Below are positions 1-9,278 of a stretch of 39,629 nt of DNA, in pieces. The position numbers and the translations under genes were made by a program. A model generated the notes under the pieces. It saw only the letters and a list, made by a program, of their open reading frames with translations, made no database searches and was not told the origin of the DNA. Each line of letters opens with the position of its first letter. The stretch's first letter is position 1. This DNA is from Paracoccaceae bacterium (lineage in GTDB: Bacteria > Pseudomonadota > Alphaproteobacteria > Rhodobacterales > Rhodobacteraceae): assembly GCA_016778765.1 (NCBI GenBank), contig JADHOV010000026.1, positions 1 through 39,629 of the forward strand. Direction: 5' to 3'.

Positions 1-2
1 AA

Positions 3-449
3 GTGCCCGGCGCTACTGTCGGAGCTGGAACATTGCTCAGCCCCAAAGATGTTGCCGCCGCTCGCCAAGCTGGGGCAAAATTTGGCGTAACCCCAGGCTC
101 AACAGATCGGTTGCTTGGAGCTTGTGAAGCAGAAGACCTACCCGTATTGCCAGGAGCGGCCACTGCAAGCGAAGTTTTAAGTTTGCTTGAACGCGGATAT
201 ACGGTGCAGAAATTCTTCCCTGCTGAAGCAAATGGCGGCCCCAGCGCGCTTAAAGCAATAGGCGCGCCTTTGCCGGAAGCGATGTTTTGCCCCACTGGCG
301 GTGTAACCCCACAAAATGCAAGAAGTTATCTGAGTTTGCAAAACACGCTTTGCGTTGGCGGCAGCTGGGTTGCGCCAAAAGCGCTGATCGAGGCAGGTGA
401 ATGGGATGATATCGAGGCCTTAGCACGGGCAGCTTGTCAGCTCGTATAA
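3..449 (+). CDS. eda: KDPG aldolase (Eda), 3' part
   Basis: This is the C-terminal part of 2-dehydro-3-deoxyphosphogluconate aldolase, which splits KDPG into pyruvate and glyceraldehyde-3-phosphate in the cytosolic Entner-Doudoroff pathway. The gene is cut by the left window edge; about 148 residues of a family that usually has 205-220 are present. The GTG at position 3 reads as an internal valine in a VPGATVGAGT stretch, so it is not the true start. The Schiff-base lysine lies in the family motif KFFPAE, about residue 70 of the visible part. The phosphate-binding CPTGGV and GGSW segments follow. The catalytic glutamate of the N-terminal half is off-window. It converges with the glnE unit downstream. 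Identity is firm. Confidence 0.93.
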   Translation: MPGATVGAGTLLSPKDVAAARQAGAKFGVTPGSTDRLLGACEAEDLPVLPGAATASEVLSLLERGYTVQKFFPAEANGGPSALKAIGAPLPEAMFCPTGGVTPQNARSYLSLQNTLCVGGSWVAPKALIEAGEWDDIEALARAACQLV

Positions 450-526
450 CCCTGGCATCATCTCTGATTCTGGCCGCGTGAATTTAGCATTTTGCAGATT
501 TTGAATCAAACATGCCCCCTGCAGAT

Positions 527-805
527 TTAGAGGGCCCTTTCGGCCGCCCGCCTGCGCCAGCCGCCGCGGCGCCGCGGCGGTTCCGCCGTTTGCAAACCCA
601 GCTTTAAAGTTTCCGTCATTGGATGTGTTTGGCTGAAGCTCTCATATTTATCCAAAAGCTGCCTTAAAATATCTTGCATATCCTCTTGGCTTGGGATCGT
701 AAGTGCCCAATCCAAAAAAATGCTGCGGCATTCTGCGGCGCTTATATCGTTTATATTATACGCCTCACGGATCAGAGCTTTTGGGTCTAGCGCATCACCT
801 TTCAT
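527..805 (-). CDS. small conserved-looking hypothetical protein coupled to glnE
   Basis: I do not recognise a named family for this 92-residue protein. The body is mixed alpha-helical, with Asp/Glu/Leu-rich stretches. The C-terminus is strongly basic (PPRRRGGWRRRAAERAL). I chose the ATG at 805 because a Shine-Dalgarno AGGAG sits seven bases upstream of it. The alternative GTG at 811 would be only about two bases from that site. The start overlaps the glnE stop codon by 11 bases, so the two genes are almost certainly co-transcribed and translationally coupled. The coding frame is well filled and the start is good, so it is probably real. Function unknown; a role near nitrogen regulation would be a guess from position only. 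Confidence 0.68.
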   Translation of the reverse strand: MKGDALDPKALIREAYNINDISAAECRSIFLDWALTIPSQEDMQDILRQLLDKYESFSQTHPMTETLKLGLQTAEPPRRRGGWRRRAAERAL

Positions 806-3581
806 GATCACTCTCCTGTAAAACCGGCAGAACTTGCGTCAAAACAGCATCTACTAATTGTCTATGATGTTTTATCTGGCTTTGTAAATCTTCAAAATCT
901 TTTGTCCCAGAAACGCGGAATAAGAGCGCCGAGTCACGGCTGCCCATCGCGTTGGGGTTGAGCGTGTCATCCGATAAAAATTTTGACACCAATCGGCATG
1001 GGAACAAAAAATTATGCGCAGCAATCAAGCGGGCCAAATCAGCCGCATTAACAATGCCAAGGCGCTGCAAACTGGTTAGTCCGCTCCGCGTATCGCGCTT
1101 CATCGAGGCCCCTAAAAGCAACCCAAGATGTGACAGCAATTCAATATCAAGCAACCCCCCTCTGCCGAGCTTGAAATGCCAAGTCGATTTTTCGGCCCAA
1201 GCAGTAAGCAAGCGCGCGCGCATTTTCGACAAACCGCGCAAACACTTATCTCGATCCGCCTGCCGAAGCGTGGCCAATCGAAACCCCTCAAAATCAGAGC
1301 ACAGACTGTCGCATCCCGTCACCGGTCGTGCTTGCGTTAGCGCCAAATGTTCCCAAACCCAAGCTTCCTTTTGCTGATAGGCTTTAAACGCAGACCATGA
1401 GGTGGCAACAGGCCCTTGATTGCCCGAAGGACGCAATCGCATATCTACGTTATACAGCCGACCCTCTGCCATGGGTGCCGTTAACGCAGTGATGACAGAT
1501 TGCGTTAAGCGAGCATAATAACTGCGTGATTGCAAAGATTTCGGCCCGATCGAGGCTTCCTGCCCTGCATCGTCATAAAGAAGAATCACATCAAGATCTG
1601 AATTTGGATGCAACCGCCGCGAGCCCAAAGACCCCATCGCAATCAAAGCCGCCCCGCGCCCCGGCGGAGGGCCATATTTGCGCGAAAATTCAGCACAAAT
1701 CTCTGGCCATAAGGCGGCTAAGGCTGCCTCGGCCAAATCTGCATATTCTCGGGCTGTTTGCTCGACGGATGTCAGATCTCGCAGCAAATGAACGCCAATT
1801 CGAAAATGCCATTCCTTTACCCATCTGCGCGTCATATCCAACTTGGTTTCATAATCTGATGTCGTTTGCAGCAGCTTAAAGAGGTCTTTCTTTAACGTTT
1901 CAGACCCCGGCCAAGAATCCCAAAAAGAACCACCAATCACCGCATCAAAGACCTTAGCATTCCGCGCCAAATATTCGGCCAAATGATCCGAGGTGCCCAC
2001 GATATCGACCAACAGATCAATCAATTGAGGGTTGGCTTCAAACAAAGAAAACAGCTGCACTCCCGCAGGAAGGCCGCTCAAAAACCGATCAAAAGCCAAA
2101 ACAGCCTCTTTGGTCTTATCCGTATGCTTAAGCCGCTTTAGAATTTCCGGCTGTAACCGCATAAATATCGTATAGGCTCTTTCCGAACGCAGCGCCGGAT
2201 AGGTTGGCCATTTGTCCAATATTTCTGAAAACTCTGGCGCCTCGATTGGCAAATCGCTCGAGGCAGGCCCAAAAAAAGCTTCGGTTATTTGATGAACCGA
2301 TGTCAGCCGCGCGAATATTTCCGATTTCAACGCATCTGCGCTGCGCGACATCAACGCCGCTAAGCGCTCAAATTCCGCTTCAGATGCCGGCAAACTATGC
2401 GTTTGAGCATCATTGATCATTTGCAAACGATGCTCAAGTTCCCGATGCGCCTGATAATGCTCTGTAAGCTGGGATTTGGTTAAAGGATCAATCCAACCTT
2501 TTTGACAGAGCGCTGCAAGGCTTTGCTGCGTTCCGCGCAACCGCAGATCAGGGTCTCGCCCGCCCGCAATCAATTGCCTCGTTTGCGTAAAAAATTCAAT
2601 TTCGCGAATGCCGCCCCGGCCAAGTTTAATATTGTGTTTGGGCAGCGTAATCGCCCCCGTCACATCGGTTTTACGTCTGATTTGCAAGCGAATATTATGC
2701 GCATCTTCAATGGCCGCAAAGTCTAAATATTTCCGCCATACAAACGGTTCCATTTTTTGGAGGAACCGCGCCCCAGCTTGCAAATCCCCCGCAATCACCC
2801 GCGCTTTGATGAAGGCACTGCGCTCCCACGTGCGCCCGCGGCTTTCATAGTAATGTTCGGCCGCCTCGACCCCCATACAAACTGGTGTCACAGACGGGTC
2901 TGGCCGCAAACGCAAATCGGTTCGAAACACATAGCCCTCGGCCGTGATATCATTTAAAAGTGCCACCATATTCTTGGTTGCGCGAATAAAGCCGGCTCGG
3001 GCCTCGAAAACATCCACCGAGGCAAAATAGCTTTCATCAAAAAAACAAATCAGATCTATATCAGAGGAATAATTCAGCTCACTGGCGCCAAGCTTTCCCA
3101 TAGCCAAAACGAACATACCCAATTCTGCCGGATCCGTCTCAGGCTTGCGCATGGGGATTTTGCCGCGTTGCAACTGAACTTTAAGCGCATGGTTTAAACT
3201 CATTTGACAGGCGAGATCGGCAAATTTGCTTAGCGCCTCGGTGACCTCTTCAAGCGCCCATACGCCCGCCAAATCGCATAAAGCCGTCCAAAGCGCGACG
3301 CGCCTCTTGGCGCGTCTAAGCGCGCTCATCAGGTCGCGCGCGGCCGTCACCTTCAAATTCGATAACTCAACCTCTAACGCGGCGTCGGGCTGTGCGAATG
3401 CACCCCGCAGCCAATGATGCTCTTTTTCTATCAACCCCTTCAAATAGGGGCTTGAGCCTGCAACCGCAGCCACAAAGTTTTGAATTTCTTCTCCATCCGC
3501 AGCAAAGAATTGGCGTGCTTCATACCCATGATCCGCAGAAAATGGCCTTGGAATGTGCTGCATCAAATGAGAAAAGTGCAT
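795..3581 (-). CDS. glnE: bifunctional glutamine synthetase adenylyl-transferase/removase
   Basis: GlnE attaches AMP to glutamine synthetase and removes it again, under control of PII signalling, and so sets glutamine synthetase activity to nitrogen supply. The protein is about 928 residues, normal for the family, with the expected duplicated architecture. The N-terminal deadenylylase nucleotidyltransferase domain carries NYSSDIDLICFFD. The C-terminal adenylylase domain carries HPNSDLDVILLYD, with both Asp-x-Asp metal motifs intact. Helical PII-binding regions lie between and after them. I prefer the ATG at 3581 (protein starting MHFSHLMQHIPRP), which has AGG nine bases upstream; an in-frame ATG at 3659 has no ribosome site. 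It is divergent from bpt and coupled to the 92-residue gene downstream. Confidence 0.95.
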   Translation of the reverse strand: MHFSHLMQHIPRPFSADHGYEARQFFAADGEEIQNFVAAVAGSSPYLKGLIEKEHHWLRGAFAQPDAALEVELSNLKVTAARDLMSALRRAKRRVALWTALCDLAGVWALEEVTEALSKFADLACQMSLNHALKVQLQRGKIPMRKPETDPAELGMFVLAMGKLGASELNYSSDIDLICFFDESYFASVDVFEARAGFIRATKNMVALLNDITAEGYVFRTDLRLRPDPSVTPVCMGVEAAEHYYESRGRTWERSAFIKARVIAGDLQAGARFLQKMEPFVWRKYLDFAAIEDAHNIRLQIRRKTDVTGAITLPKHNIKLGRGGIREIEFFTQTRQLIAGGRDPDLRLRGTQQSLAALCQKGWIDPLTKSQLTEHYQAHRELEHRLQMINDAQTHSLPASEAEFERLAALMSRSADALKSEIFARLTSVHQITEAFFGPASSDLPIEAPEFSEILDKWPTYPALRSERAYTIFMRLQPEILKRLKHTDKTKEAVLAFDRFLSGLPAGVQLFSLFEANPQLIDLLVDIVGTSDHLAEYLARNAKVFDAVIGGSFWDSWPGSETLKKDLFKLLQTTSDYETKLDMTRRWVKEWHFRIGVHLLRDLTSVEQTAREYADLAEAALAALWPEICAEFSRKYGPPPGRGAALIAMGSLGSRRLHPNSDLDVILLYDDAGQEASIGPKSLQSRSYYARLTQSVITALTAPMAEGRLYNVDMRLRPSGNQGPVATSWSAFKAYQQKEAWVWEHLALTQARPVTGCDSLCSDFEGFRLATLRQADRDKCLRGLSKMRARLLTAWAEKSTWHFKLGRGGLLDIELLSHLGLLLGASMKRDTRSGLTSLQRLGIVNAADLARLIAAHNFLFPCRLVSKFLSDDTLNPNAMGSRDSALLFRVSGTKDFEDLQSQIKHHRQLVDAVLTQVLPVLQESDHER

Positions 3582-3693
3582 AGCAACAACCTGCGCCTTG
3601 TTACCGATTAGGTCAATGGTAAGCTTAACTCTAAAACCAAAAGCTAAGACGCGGATCATTGATAATACGCGGATAAGTTGCTAAACAGCAAAT

Positions 3694-4509
3694 ATGCGTC
3701 ATACCTTGCCCATTGCCCCGCAGTTTTATGTGACTGCACAGCAACCCTGCCCCTATTTGGAAGGGCGGCAGGAACGCAAGCTCTTCACCTCGTTGCACGG
3801 AGATGACGCGCAGCGGTTGAATGACAAATTATCGCATCAAGGGTTTCGACGGTCTCAGAACGTTCTGTATCGCCCGTCTTGCACCGAATGCACCGCCTGT
3901 TTATCGGCGCGCATCGACGTTCAAAAGTTTGAACTGAGCAAAAGCCAAAAGCGCGTGGTTAATCGCAACAAGAACCTAAAACGTGAAGTAAATTCGCCTT
4001 GGGCAACAGAAGACCAGTATGAATTGTTCCGCAAATATCTGGGTGCGCGCCATGCGCGGGGCGGCATGGCTGATATGGATGTTTTTGAATTTGCGGCAAT
4101 GATCGAAGAAACCCCCATTCGTACGCGGGTTGCCGAATATACGTTGGGGCAAGATTTGATTGCTGTCTCCCTCACAGATTTGATCGATGATGGATTAAGC
4201 ATGGTCTATTCGTTTTATGATCCCAGCTTTACAAAAAGTTCGATTGGCACCTATTTGATATTGGATCATATTGCTTTGGCGAAAGAGGCGGATATTCCTT
4301 ATGTCTATCTGGGCTATTGGGTGCCCGGAAGCCCAAAAATGGGCTATAAAGCGCGTTTTTCCGGCCTTGAAATTTATCTTAACAAAACCTGGACACCGCT
4401 GGGGGATCCCAGTTCCTTTTCAGCCGATCTGCATCCTTTGAATTCCGAGCCAATCGCTGAACAGGTGGCCGGCATCGCGCTGCCCGATAGCAAACCGGTG
4501 GGGCCATAA
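3694..4509 (+). CDS. bpt: aspartate/glutamate leucyl(arginyl)-protein transferase
   Basis: This is a member of the Bpt/Ate family, 271 residues. These cytosolic enzymes transfer leucine, or arginine in related enzymes, from aminoacyl-tRNA to proteins with N-terminal Asp or Glu, marking them for ClpAP degradation by the N-degron pathway. Family hallmarks seen are the N-terminal [14 protein letters not shown] segment, the paired cysteines in [15 protein letters not shown], and the C-terminal acyltransferase fold with [15 protein letters not shown]. The start [12 protein letters not shown] looks typical, although no Shine-Dalgarno sequence precedes the ATG. It is divergent from glnE. Leucine versus arginine specificity cannot be told from the sequence by eye. 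Confidence 0.92.
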   Translation: MRHTLPIAPQFYVTAQQPCPYLEGRQERKLFTSLHGDDAQRLNDKLSHQGFRRSQNVLYRPSCTECTACLSARIDVQKFELSKSQKRVVNRNKNLKREVNSPWATEDQYELFRKYLGARHARGGMADMDVFEFAAMIEETPIRTRVAEYTLGQDLIAVSLTDLIDDGLSMVYSFYDPSFTKSSIGTYLILDHIALAKEADIPYVYLGYWVPGSPKMGYKARFSGLEIYLNKTWTPLGDPSSFSADLHPLNSEPIAEQVAGIALPDSKPVGP

Positions 4510-4585
4510 TTAATCAGAGCTGCAGGCCTAGACCTTCGCCCCTGTATATCCTATATCTTTAGTCAGGAAATAAACGGAAGAGTTA

Positions 4586-4948
4586 ATGACTGACGCATCT
4601 CCCCCTATGGAAGGCACGCCTTTGATCGCCCCTTCAAGCACAGATCACCCCCTATATGATGGTGTTGTCGAAGCCTGTAAAACCGTTTTTGATCCTGAAA
4701 TACCAGTGAATATTTACGACCTTGGGCTGATATACACCGTGGATATTGACGCGGAGAATGCGGTCAAAATCAAGATGTCCTTAACTGCGCCTGGATGCCC
4801 CGTTGCGGGTGAGATGCCTGGATGGGTTGCCGAAGCGGTCGAGCCGATGGCGGGTGTGAAAGAGGTGGATGTTGAAATTGTCTGGGAACCGCCTTGGGGT
4901 ATGGATATGATGAGCGATGAAGCCAGATTAGAACTTGGGTTTATGTAA
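4586..4948 (+). CDS. SufT-like Fe-S cluster assembly protein (DUF59/MIP18)
   Basis: This 120-residue protein has the DUF59/MIP18 fold found in SufT and PaaD-type factors, which help load Fe-S clusters onto client proteins in the cytosol. Key signs are DPEIPVNIYDLGLIY at about residues 37-51 and the LTAPGCPV segment with its conserved cysteine at about residues 67-74. A WEPPW segment follows near residue 101. The variable N-terminal 25 residues are Pro/Ser-rich and probably disordered. It is followed after 21 bases by sufA and so is likely in the same transcript. The core sufBCDS genes are not in the window. The SufT name is by similarity; exact client specificity is unknown. Confidence 0.88.
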   Translation: MTDASPPMEGTPLIAPSSTDHPLYDGVVEACKTVFDPEIPVNIYDLGLIYTVDIDAENAVKIKMSLTAPGCPVAGEMPGWVAEAVEPMAGVKEVDVEIVWEPPWGMDMMSDEARLELGFM

Positions 4949-4969
4949 CCCGTAATTAGGACTGATAAA

Positions 4970-5320
4970 ATGTTCTCAATGCCTGGAAAGCAAGCTGTCA
5001 CTTTAACGCAAAAAGCGGTAGAGCAAATCAACGCCTTGATGGAGCAAAATGGCCATTATGGGTTGCGCTTGGGCGTTAAAAAGGGCGGCTGCGCGGGCAT
5101 GGAATACACGCTAGATTACGTCGACGAAGTAGCCCAACACGACGAGGTGATCGAGCAAGATGGCGCGCGGGTGCTGATCGCTCCAATGGCGCAGATGTTT
5201 TTGTTTGGAACTGAAATCGATTATGAAGTCTCCCTGTTGGAAGCTGGTTTTAAATTCAAGAACCCAAACGTCACCGAATCTTGCGGATGCGGGGAATCGA
5301 TCAAATTCGCAGAAATGTAA
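4970..5320 (+). CDS. sufA: A-type Fe-S carrier protein SufA/IscA family
   Basis: This is a HesB/IscA/SufA-type carrier that receives Fe-S clusters from the assembly scaffold and passes them to apoproteins. At 116 residues it has the usual length. The three cluster-binding cysteines are present: C41 in GGCAGMEY, and C105 and C107 in SCGCGES near the C-terminus. An AGGA ribosome site stands about eight bases before the ATG. It sits behind the SufT-like gene and forms a two-gene Fe-S unit. Its stop codon directly abuts the stop codon of the convergent dioxygenase gene, with no spacer. SufA versus IscA naming is conventional here; no isc genes are visible. Confidence 0.92.
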   Translation: MFSMPGKQAVTLTQKAVEQINALMEQNGHYGLRLGVKKGGCAGMEYTLDYVDEVAQHDEVIEQDGARVLIAPMAQMFLFGTEIDYEVSLLEAGFKFKNPNVTESCGCGESIKFAEM

Positions 5321-6226
5321 TCAGCTCTTTTTGAGGTGCCGATAGGTTTCGCTAAAGCGTTTTTGCAAGTGTTCACCCGCTAGAATAGGTTGGCTTGCCC
5401 CCTCTGGCGCCACATTTGTATCATGGTTGGGATTGAAAAATAACGGAATGGATAACCGCTCCTGCGAACCTCCGCGCACCCGGTGCAAAGTTGCTTTAAC
5501 TTCTCCTCCGGTCAAAAACTCAAGCATTTCACCGAAGTTTATAATAAATTCGCCAGGGGGCACTTGCACGGCTTGCCATTTGCCATCGGGCAGTTGCACC
5601 TCTAAGCCTTGCTGACCATCAGTGGCCAGAAATGTCAGACATCCATAATCGGTATGCTCTGCAATTCCAAAATCTTTATCCCCGCTATCCAAAGGCCTTT
5701 TTGGATAAAAATTTCCCCGAAGCAGCGCCATAGGTTTGTTAAATTTATCATTAAAAAATGCAGGATCGCGCCCATTTCCCGCCGCAATAGCTTGCAAAAT
5801 AATCAGGGATATAGCACGCGCACGTACAAAATACGCCATAATATCAACATCGAACATTGCAGGGGTTTTCGACCATTGATTTGGGGCATAAACGCCAAGC
5901 CCACACAAACTATCGCTTTCATCAAGCGCTATCCCGCAATCAAATACTTCTTTATAATCTGGGTTGGCGTCGGCGCTGACTTGCTCTGCTCCCGGAGCGC
6001 CCCAGCCGCGGTTTGCACCGGTAAGCGCCATATTAACCGCCTGTTTTTCGGCATTGGGGCCTTTGAAAAAAGCTTTATAAACGTCAAGCAGTCGCAAAAC
6101 ATCTTCGCGGCTGATCCCCGTATTATATACGGTTAAAAACCCCACCTCTTTCGCAGCCGCCTTTAATGCATGCAAGGCCGCCCGATCCTGCCGCTTTAAA
6201 TCCAAAAAATCCAGTCGAGGAACCAT
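5321..6226 (-). CDS. 2-oxoglutarate/Fe(II) dioxygenase, isopenicillin-N-synthase family
   Basis: This 301-residue protein belongs to the isopenicillin N synthase-like, 2-oxoglutarate and Fe(II)-dependent oxygenases. The DIOX_N-type N-terminus (FLDLKRQDRAALHAL) precedes the jelly-roll core. Iron ligands are H191 and D193 in EHTDYGC and H248 in LHRV. The 2-oxoglutarate-binding Arg-x-Ser is R257/S259 in RLSIPLFF. I chose the ATG at 6226, with GGAAAGG just upstream, over a TTG at 6238. The substrate cannot be assigned; bacterial relatives act on varied small molecules, and the Fe-S and glycolytic neighbours give no hint. It is transcribed alone, divergent from tpiA. Confidence 0.88.
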   Translation of the reverse strand: MVPRLDFLDLKRQDRAALHALKAAAKEVGFLTVYNTGISREDVLRLLDVYKAFFKGPNAEKQAVNMALTGANRGWGAPGAEQVSADANPDYKEVFDCGIALDESDSLCGLGVYAPNQWSKTPAMFDVDIMAYFVRARAISLIILQAIAAGNGRDPAFFNDKFNKPMALLRGNFYPKRPLDSGDKDFGIAEHTDYGCLTFLATDGQQGLEVQLPDGKWQAVQVPPGEFIINFGEMLEFLTGGEVKATLHRVRGGSQERLSIPLFFNPNHDTNVAPEGASQPILAGEHLQKRFSETYRHLKKS

Positions 6227-6375
6227 GCGCCTTTCCAAACTAGTTTGCGATTAGCGCCAGCGTGCCCGACCAAAAAATGTCCGCAGCGCTCTTTACAGGC
6301 GTGGCTTCCTTGAAGGCCCGCCGGTTGCTGTTTAAGATAGCTGAAACAGAGTCACAAGATTGAAAAGAGAACCGG

Positions 6376-7116
6376 ATGATCAAAAAAATGGCCGCAGGCA
6401 ACTGGAAAATGAATGGAATGCTGGACAGCCTAAAGGAAATTGAACGCCTTCAGGCAGCGCATTCAAATTCCAAGATCGATATTGTGATTTGCCCTCCGGT
6501 TCCGCTTCTTTTACCAGCAAGAAAGAAAGCGCCTGATCTTTTGATCGGCGCACAAGATTGCCATCAAGAGGTCTCTGGGGCGCATACCGGCGATATCTCT
6601 GCGAGCCTATTGAAAGACATTGGTGCTGCAGCAGTGATCATTGGTCATTCTGAGCGCCGCCAGGCGCATGCTGAAAGCAGCGCTTTGATTCAACAAAAAG
6701 CATCCGCTGCCCTCAATGAAGGTTTAACTGCGATTATTTGTATCGGAGAAACGCTTGAACAGCGTCAGGCAGAAGAAACGCTGACAGTTTTGAAAGACCA
6801 GCTCGAAAAATCGCTTCCAGAAACCGCCACAGCGCACAATACCGTGGTGGCTTATGAACCTGTCTGGGCAATTGGCACCGGGCTCGTGGCGGAACCGGCG
6901 CAGATCGAAGAAGCACATCGCTTTTGCCGCGCTCAAATCACTAAACAACTGGGTACAAAAGCAGCCAGTATGCGCCTGCTCTATGGCGGCTCGGTCAAAG
7001 CCGCAAACGCCGCCGAGATTTTTAAGATTGATTGTGTAGATGGCGCTTTGGTGGGTGGAGCCAGTCTGCGCTTTGAAGATTTCTCACCAATTATCGAAGC
7101 GTTGGAAATGGCTTAA
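6376..7116 (+). CDS. tpiA: triosephosphate isomerase
   Basis: TpiA interconverts dihydroxyacetone phosphate and glyceraldehyde-3-phosphate in glycolysis and gluconeogenesis. The 246-residue (beta/alpha)8 protein has all catalytic residues. N9 and K11 are in AAGNWKMNG, H91 is in IIGHSERR, and the base E161 is in the family signature AYEPVWAIGTG. The phosphate-binding loop YGGSV and the GGASL segment follow. It stands alone and is followed by a clear intrinsic terminator at 7148-7178, facing the end of dctM. Confidence 0.97.
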   Translation: MIKKMAAGNWKMNGMLDSLKEIERLQAAHSNSKIDIVICPPVPLLLPARKKAPDLLIGAQDCHQEVSGAHTGDISASLLKDIGAAAVIIGHSERRQAHAESSALIQQKASAALNEGLTAIICIGETLEQRQAEETLTVLKDQLEKSLPETATAHNTVVAYEPVWAIGTGLVAEPAQIEEAHRFCRAQITKQLGTKAASMRLLYGGSVKAANAAEIFKIDCVDGALVGGASLRFEDFSPIIEALEMA

Positions 7117-7147
7117 ACAAACCTTAAATTTGGTGCATGAATAATCT

Positions 7148-7178
7148 AGCCGCGCCATTTGTGAACGGGCGCGGTTTT
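7148..7178 (+). terminator. intrinsic terminator after tpiA
   Basis: The two arms 7148-7156 and 7168-7176 form a nine-pair GC-rich stem (core CCGCGCC/GGCGCGG, one G-U pair) with an 11-base loop. A run of four T follows at 7175-7178, and more T-rich sequence lies behind it. It begins 32 bases after the tpiA stop. On the opposite strand no T run follows, so it mainly serves tpiA. Confidence 0.8.
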
Positions 7179-7181
7179 ACA

Positions 7182-8558
7182 TTATTTTGTTATAATCTCG
7201 GGGCCCATAAAGGTGTTTGGCAACCAAGTCGACAAAACCGGCACATAGGTCACCAAAATCAAAAAGACGAACAGCACGGCAAGAAAAGGCAAAGCGGCTT
7301 TCACCACCCGCATCATGGGCATGCCAGCGACACCAGAGGTCACAAATAGGTTTAGGCCCACCGGCGGTGTAATCATGCCAATTTCCATATTTACAACCAT
7401 GATGATGCCCAAATGAATTGGATCTATCCCCAATTCCATTGCGATTGGAAAAACCAATGGCGCGACGATCACGATCAGGCCAGAGGGCTCCATAAACTGG
7501 CCGCCAATCAGCAAAATTATATTGACCACAACCAGAAACATGATCGGCCCAAACCCTGCAGACAGCATGCTACTGGCAATTTGTTGGGGAATTTGTTCAT
7601 CGGTCAGCACATGTTTTAAAATCAAAGCATTGGCGATGATAAACATTAACGTAATGGTTAACTTACCCGCTTGAAACAACGCATCGCGCGTATCGCGATG
7701 CACAAAAGCGGTGAGCAATGCCTGTGGCTTGCGCCAAATAGGTATATTGGGCTGCCCCTCTGGCGTCGCCAAGGGGCCCATATCGCGGTAGATAAAGGTG
7801 GCAACCAAAAACGCGTATACCGCAGCCACTGCCGCCGCCTCGGTGGGCGTGAAAATGCCGCCATAAATGCCCCCAAGAATGATAACGATGAGAAACAAGC
7901 CCCAAATCGCATCCAGCCCCGAGGCGAACACTTCTTGCCAGCCTAGCCATTCACCCTTTGGCAGGTTTCGGATTTTGGCGATCACATAAATCGTCACCAT
8001 CAGCATGGTCCCCGCCAACAGCCCCGGGATCACGCCCGCAAGGAACATCCGCCCCACCGAGACATCAGTCGCAGAGGCATAAACCACCATAACGATTGAC
8101 GGTGGGATCAAAATTCCCAAAGTTCCCGCATTCGCGATCACGCCCGCGGCGAAATCTTTGGAATAGCCAACCTGCCGCATCCCCGCGATCACAATTGTGC
8201 CGATCGCCACCACCGTTGCAGGCGAAGATCCAGAAAGCGCCGCGAACAGCATACAAGCAAAAACGCCCGCGATCGCGAGCCCTCCCGGAAAATGCCCGAC
8301 AATTGCGATTGAAAACCGGATGATGCGTTTCGCAACGCCGCCCGTCGACATAAAGGAGGAGGCAAGAATAAAGAACGGAATTGCCAAAAGCGTATAATGC
8401 CCAGCCATCGCTTGGAAAAATGTTTGCGCGATTGATGCCAGCGACGTGTCACTGAGCACCAATAAGAAGCTTATCGAGGATAATCCAAGCGCGACAGCGA
8501 TAGGCGTGCCGATCAGCAGCATCGCCACGATCATGAAAAAGAGAGCGGCAACCTCCAT
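7182..8558 (-). CDS. dctM: TRAP transporter large permease DctM
   Basis: DctM is the large inner-membrane subunit of a tripartite ATP-independent periplasmic transporter. It forms the sodium- or proton-driven channel with elevator-type transport. The 458-residue protein is a string of about 12 hydrophobic segments. Typical motifs are PIAVALGLSS near the N-terminus, ALSGSSPATVVAIG in the first re-entrant region, GILIPPSIVMVVYA, and the C-terminal MEIGMITPPVGLNLFV. A polar insert at about residues 262-295 lies on a loop and is a feature of C4-dicarboxylate-type DctM as I know it. The gene starts three bases after dctQ and is the last gene of dctPQM. Confidence 0.94.
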   Translation of the reverse strand: MEVAALFFMIVAMLLIGTPIAVALGLSSISFLLVLSDTSLASIAQTFFQAMAGHYTLLAIPFFILASSFMSTGGVAKRIIRFSIAIVGHFPGGLAIAGVFACMLFAALSGSSPATVVAIGTIVIAGMRQVGYSKDFAAGVIANAGTLGILIPPSIVMVVYASATDVSVGRMFLAGVIPGLLAGTMLMVTIYVIAKIRNLPKGEWLGWQEVFASGLDAIWGLFLIVIILGGIYGGIFTPTEAAAVAAVYAFLVATFIYRDMGPLATPEGQPNIPIWRKPQALLTAFVHRDTRDALFQAGKLTITLMFIIANALILKHVLTDEQIPQQIASSMLSAGFGPIMFLVVVNIILLIGGQFMEPSGLIVIVAPLVFPIAMELGIDPIHLGIIMVVNMEIGMITPPVGLNLFVTSGVAGMPMMRVVKAALPFLAVLFVFLILVTYVPVLSTWLPNTFMGPEIITK

Positions 8559-8561
8559 GGC

Positions 8562-9245
8562 CTATTCCTCTTTTGCCGCATGTTTGAGCTCTTCCACCTC
8601 TTGCTCAACCTCGTGGCTGACGATCAATCCACGAGCGCCCCCACGCGACACGGCCAGCCCAACTTCAATAAATCTATAGAGCAACAAAGCCGCCCCCACG
8701 GGCAGCATGGCATAAGGAATGAAGCGGGGAAGTTTCTCATAGGTCTCGCCTTCGTTCATCAGGGGCTCGATCCAACGTAGAAATTCGGGGAAAGGAATAT
8801 CAATCACCTCATACCAAGCCCGATAAGAGGTGCGCCGCATGTCTTCAAATCCCGTGGGAAACCATCTACCCGTGGTTTGCGGCAAATTTGCAAAGTTCGC
8901 CCAATAATCCCACGCGCCTTTCAACAACAAAGCGGCGTAAATCACGCAGAAGACCACTGACGCGAACACCAAAATCCGGCGCAACCGGCCAGAGGTGATG
9001 TTAAGCACAGCATCCACGCCCAAATGCGCAGAGGTTTTCACCGCATAGCTGACGCCGAATAAGATCAACCAAGCAAATAAAAACGTGACCAACTCCAGCC
9101 CCCAAATCAACCCCGTGTTGAACCCATAGCGCAGCACAACGTTGATAAATGTGACAACCACCATCGCCGCCAACAGAACCGCAATCACTGTTTCTTCTAA
9201 TTCATCAATAAATCTGCGGGCAATTTGCTTTTCCGGTTCGGCCAT
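8562..9245 (-). CDS. dctQ: TRAP transporter small permease DctQ
   Basis: DctQ is the small membrane subunit that pairs with DctM. The 227-residue length matches, from memory, the Rhodobacter capsulatus DctQ, which is longer than most small permeases. Four hydrophobic segments are visible. Conserved features include TFINVVLRYGFNTGLIW after the first helix and the FGVSYAVKTSAHLGVD segment. A long hydrophilic insert at about residues 115-165 separates helices 3 and 4. The C-terminal tail is charged (EVEQEVEELKHAAKEE) and may form a short coiled coil. It is separated from dctP by 79 bases that hold a strong hairpin. Confidence 0.93.
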   Translation of the reverse strand: MAEPEKQIARRFIDELEETVIAVLLAAMVVVTFINVVLRYGFNTGLIWGLELVTFLFAWLILFGVSYAVKTSAHLGVDAVLNITSGRLRRILVFASVVFCVIYAALLLKGAWDYWANFANLPQTTGRWFPTGFEDMRRTSYRAWYEVIDIPFPEFLRWIEPLMNEGETYEKLPRFIPYAMLPVGAALLLYRFIEVGLAVSRGGARGLIVSHEVEQEVEELKHAAKEE

Positions 9246-9278
9246 GAGACTGCTCTTTACTTATTCTGGCGCGGAGAT

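Noticed and set aside
7658-7950. Several long antisense open frames within dctM, and similar ones in glnE, purF and pyrC
   Set aside because: They mirror strongly coding frames of known families and have unlikely compositions; they are shadows of the real genes.
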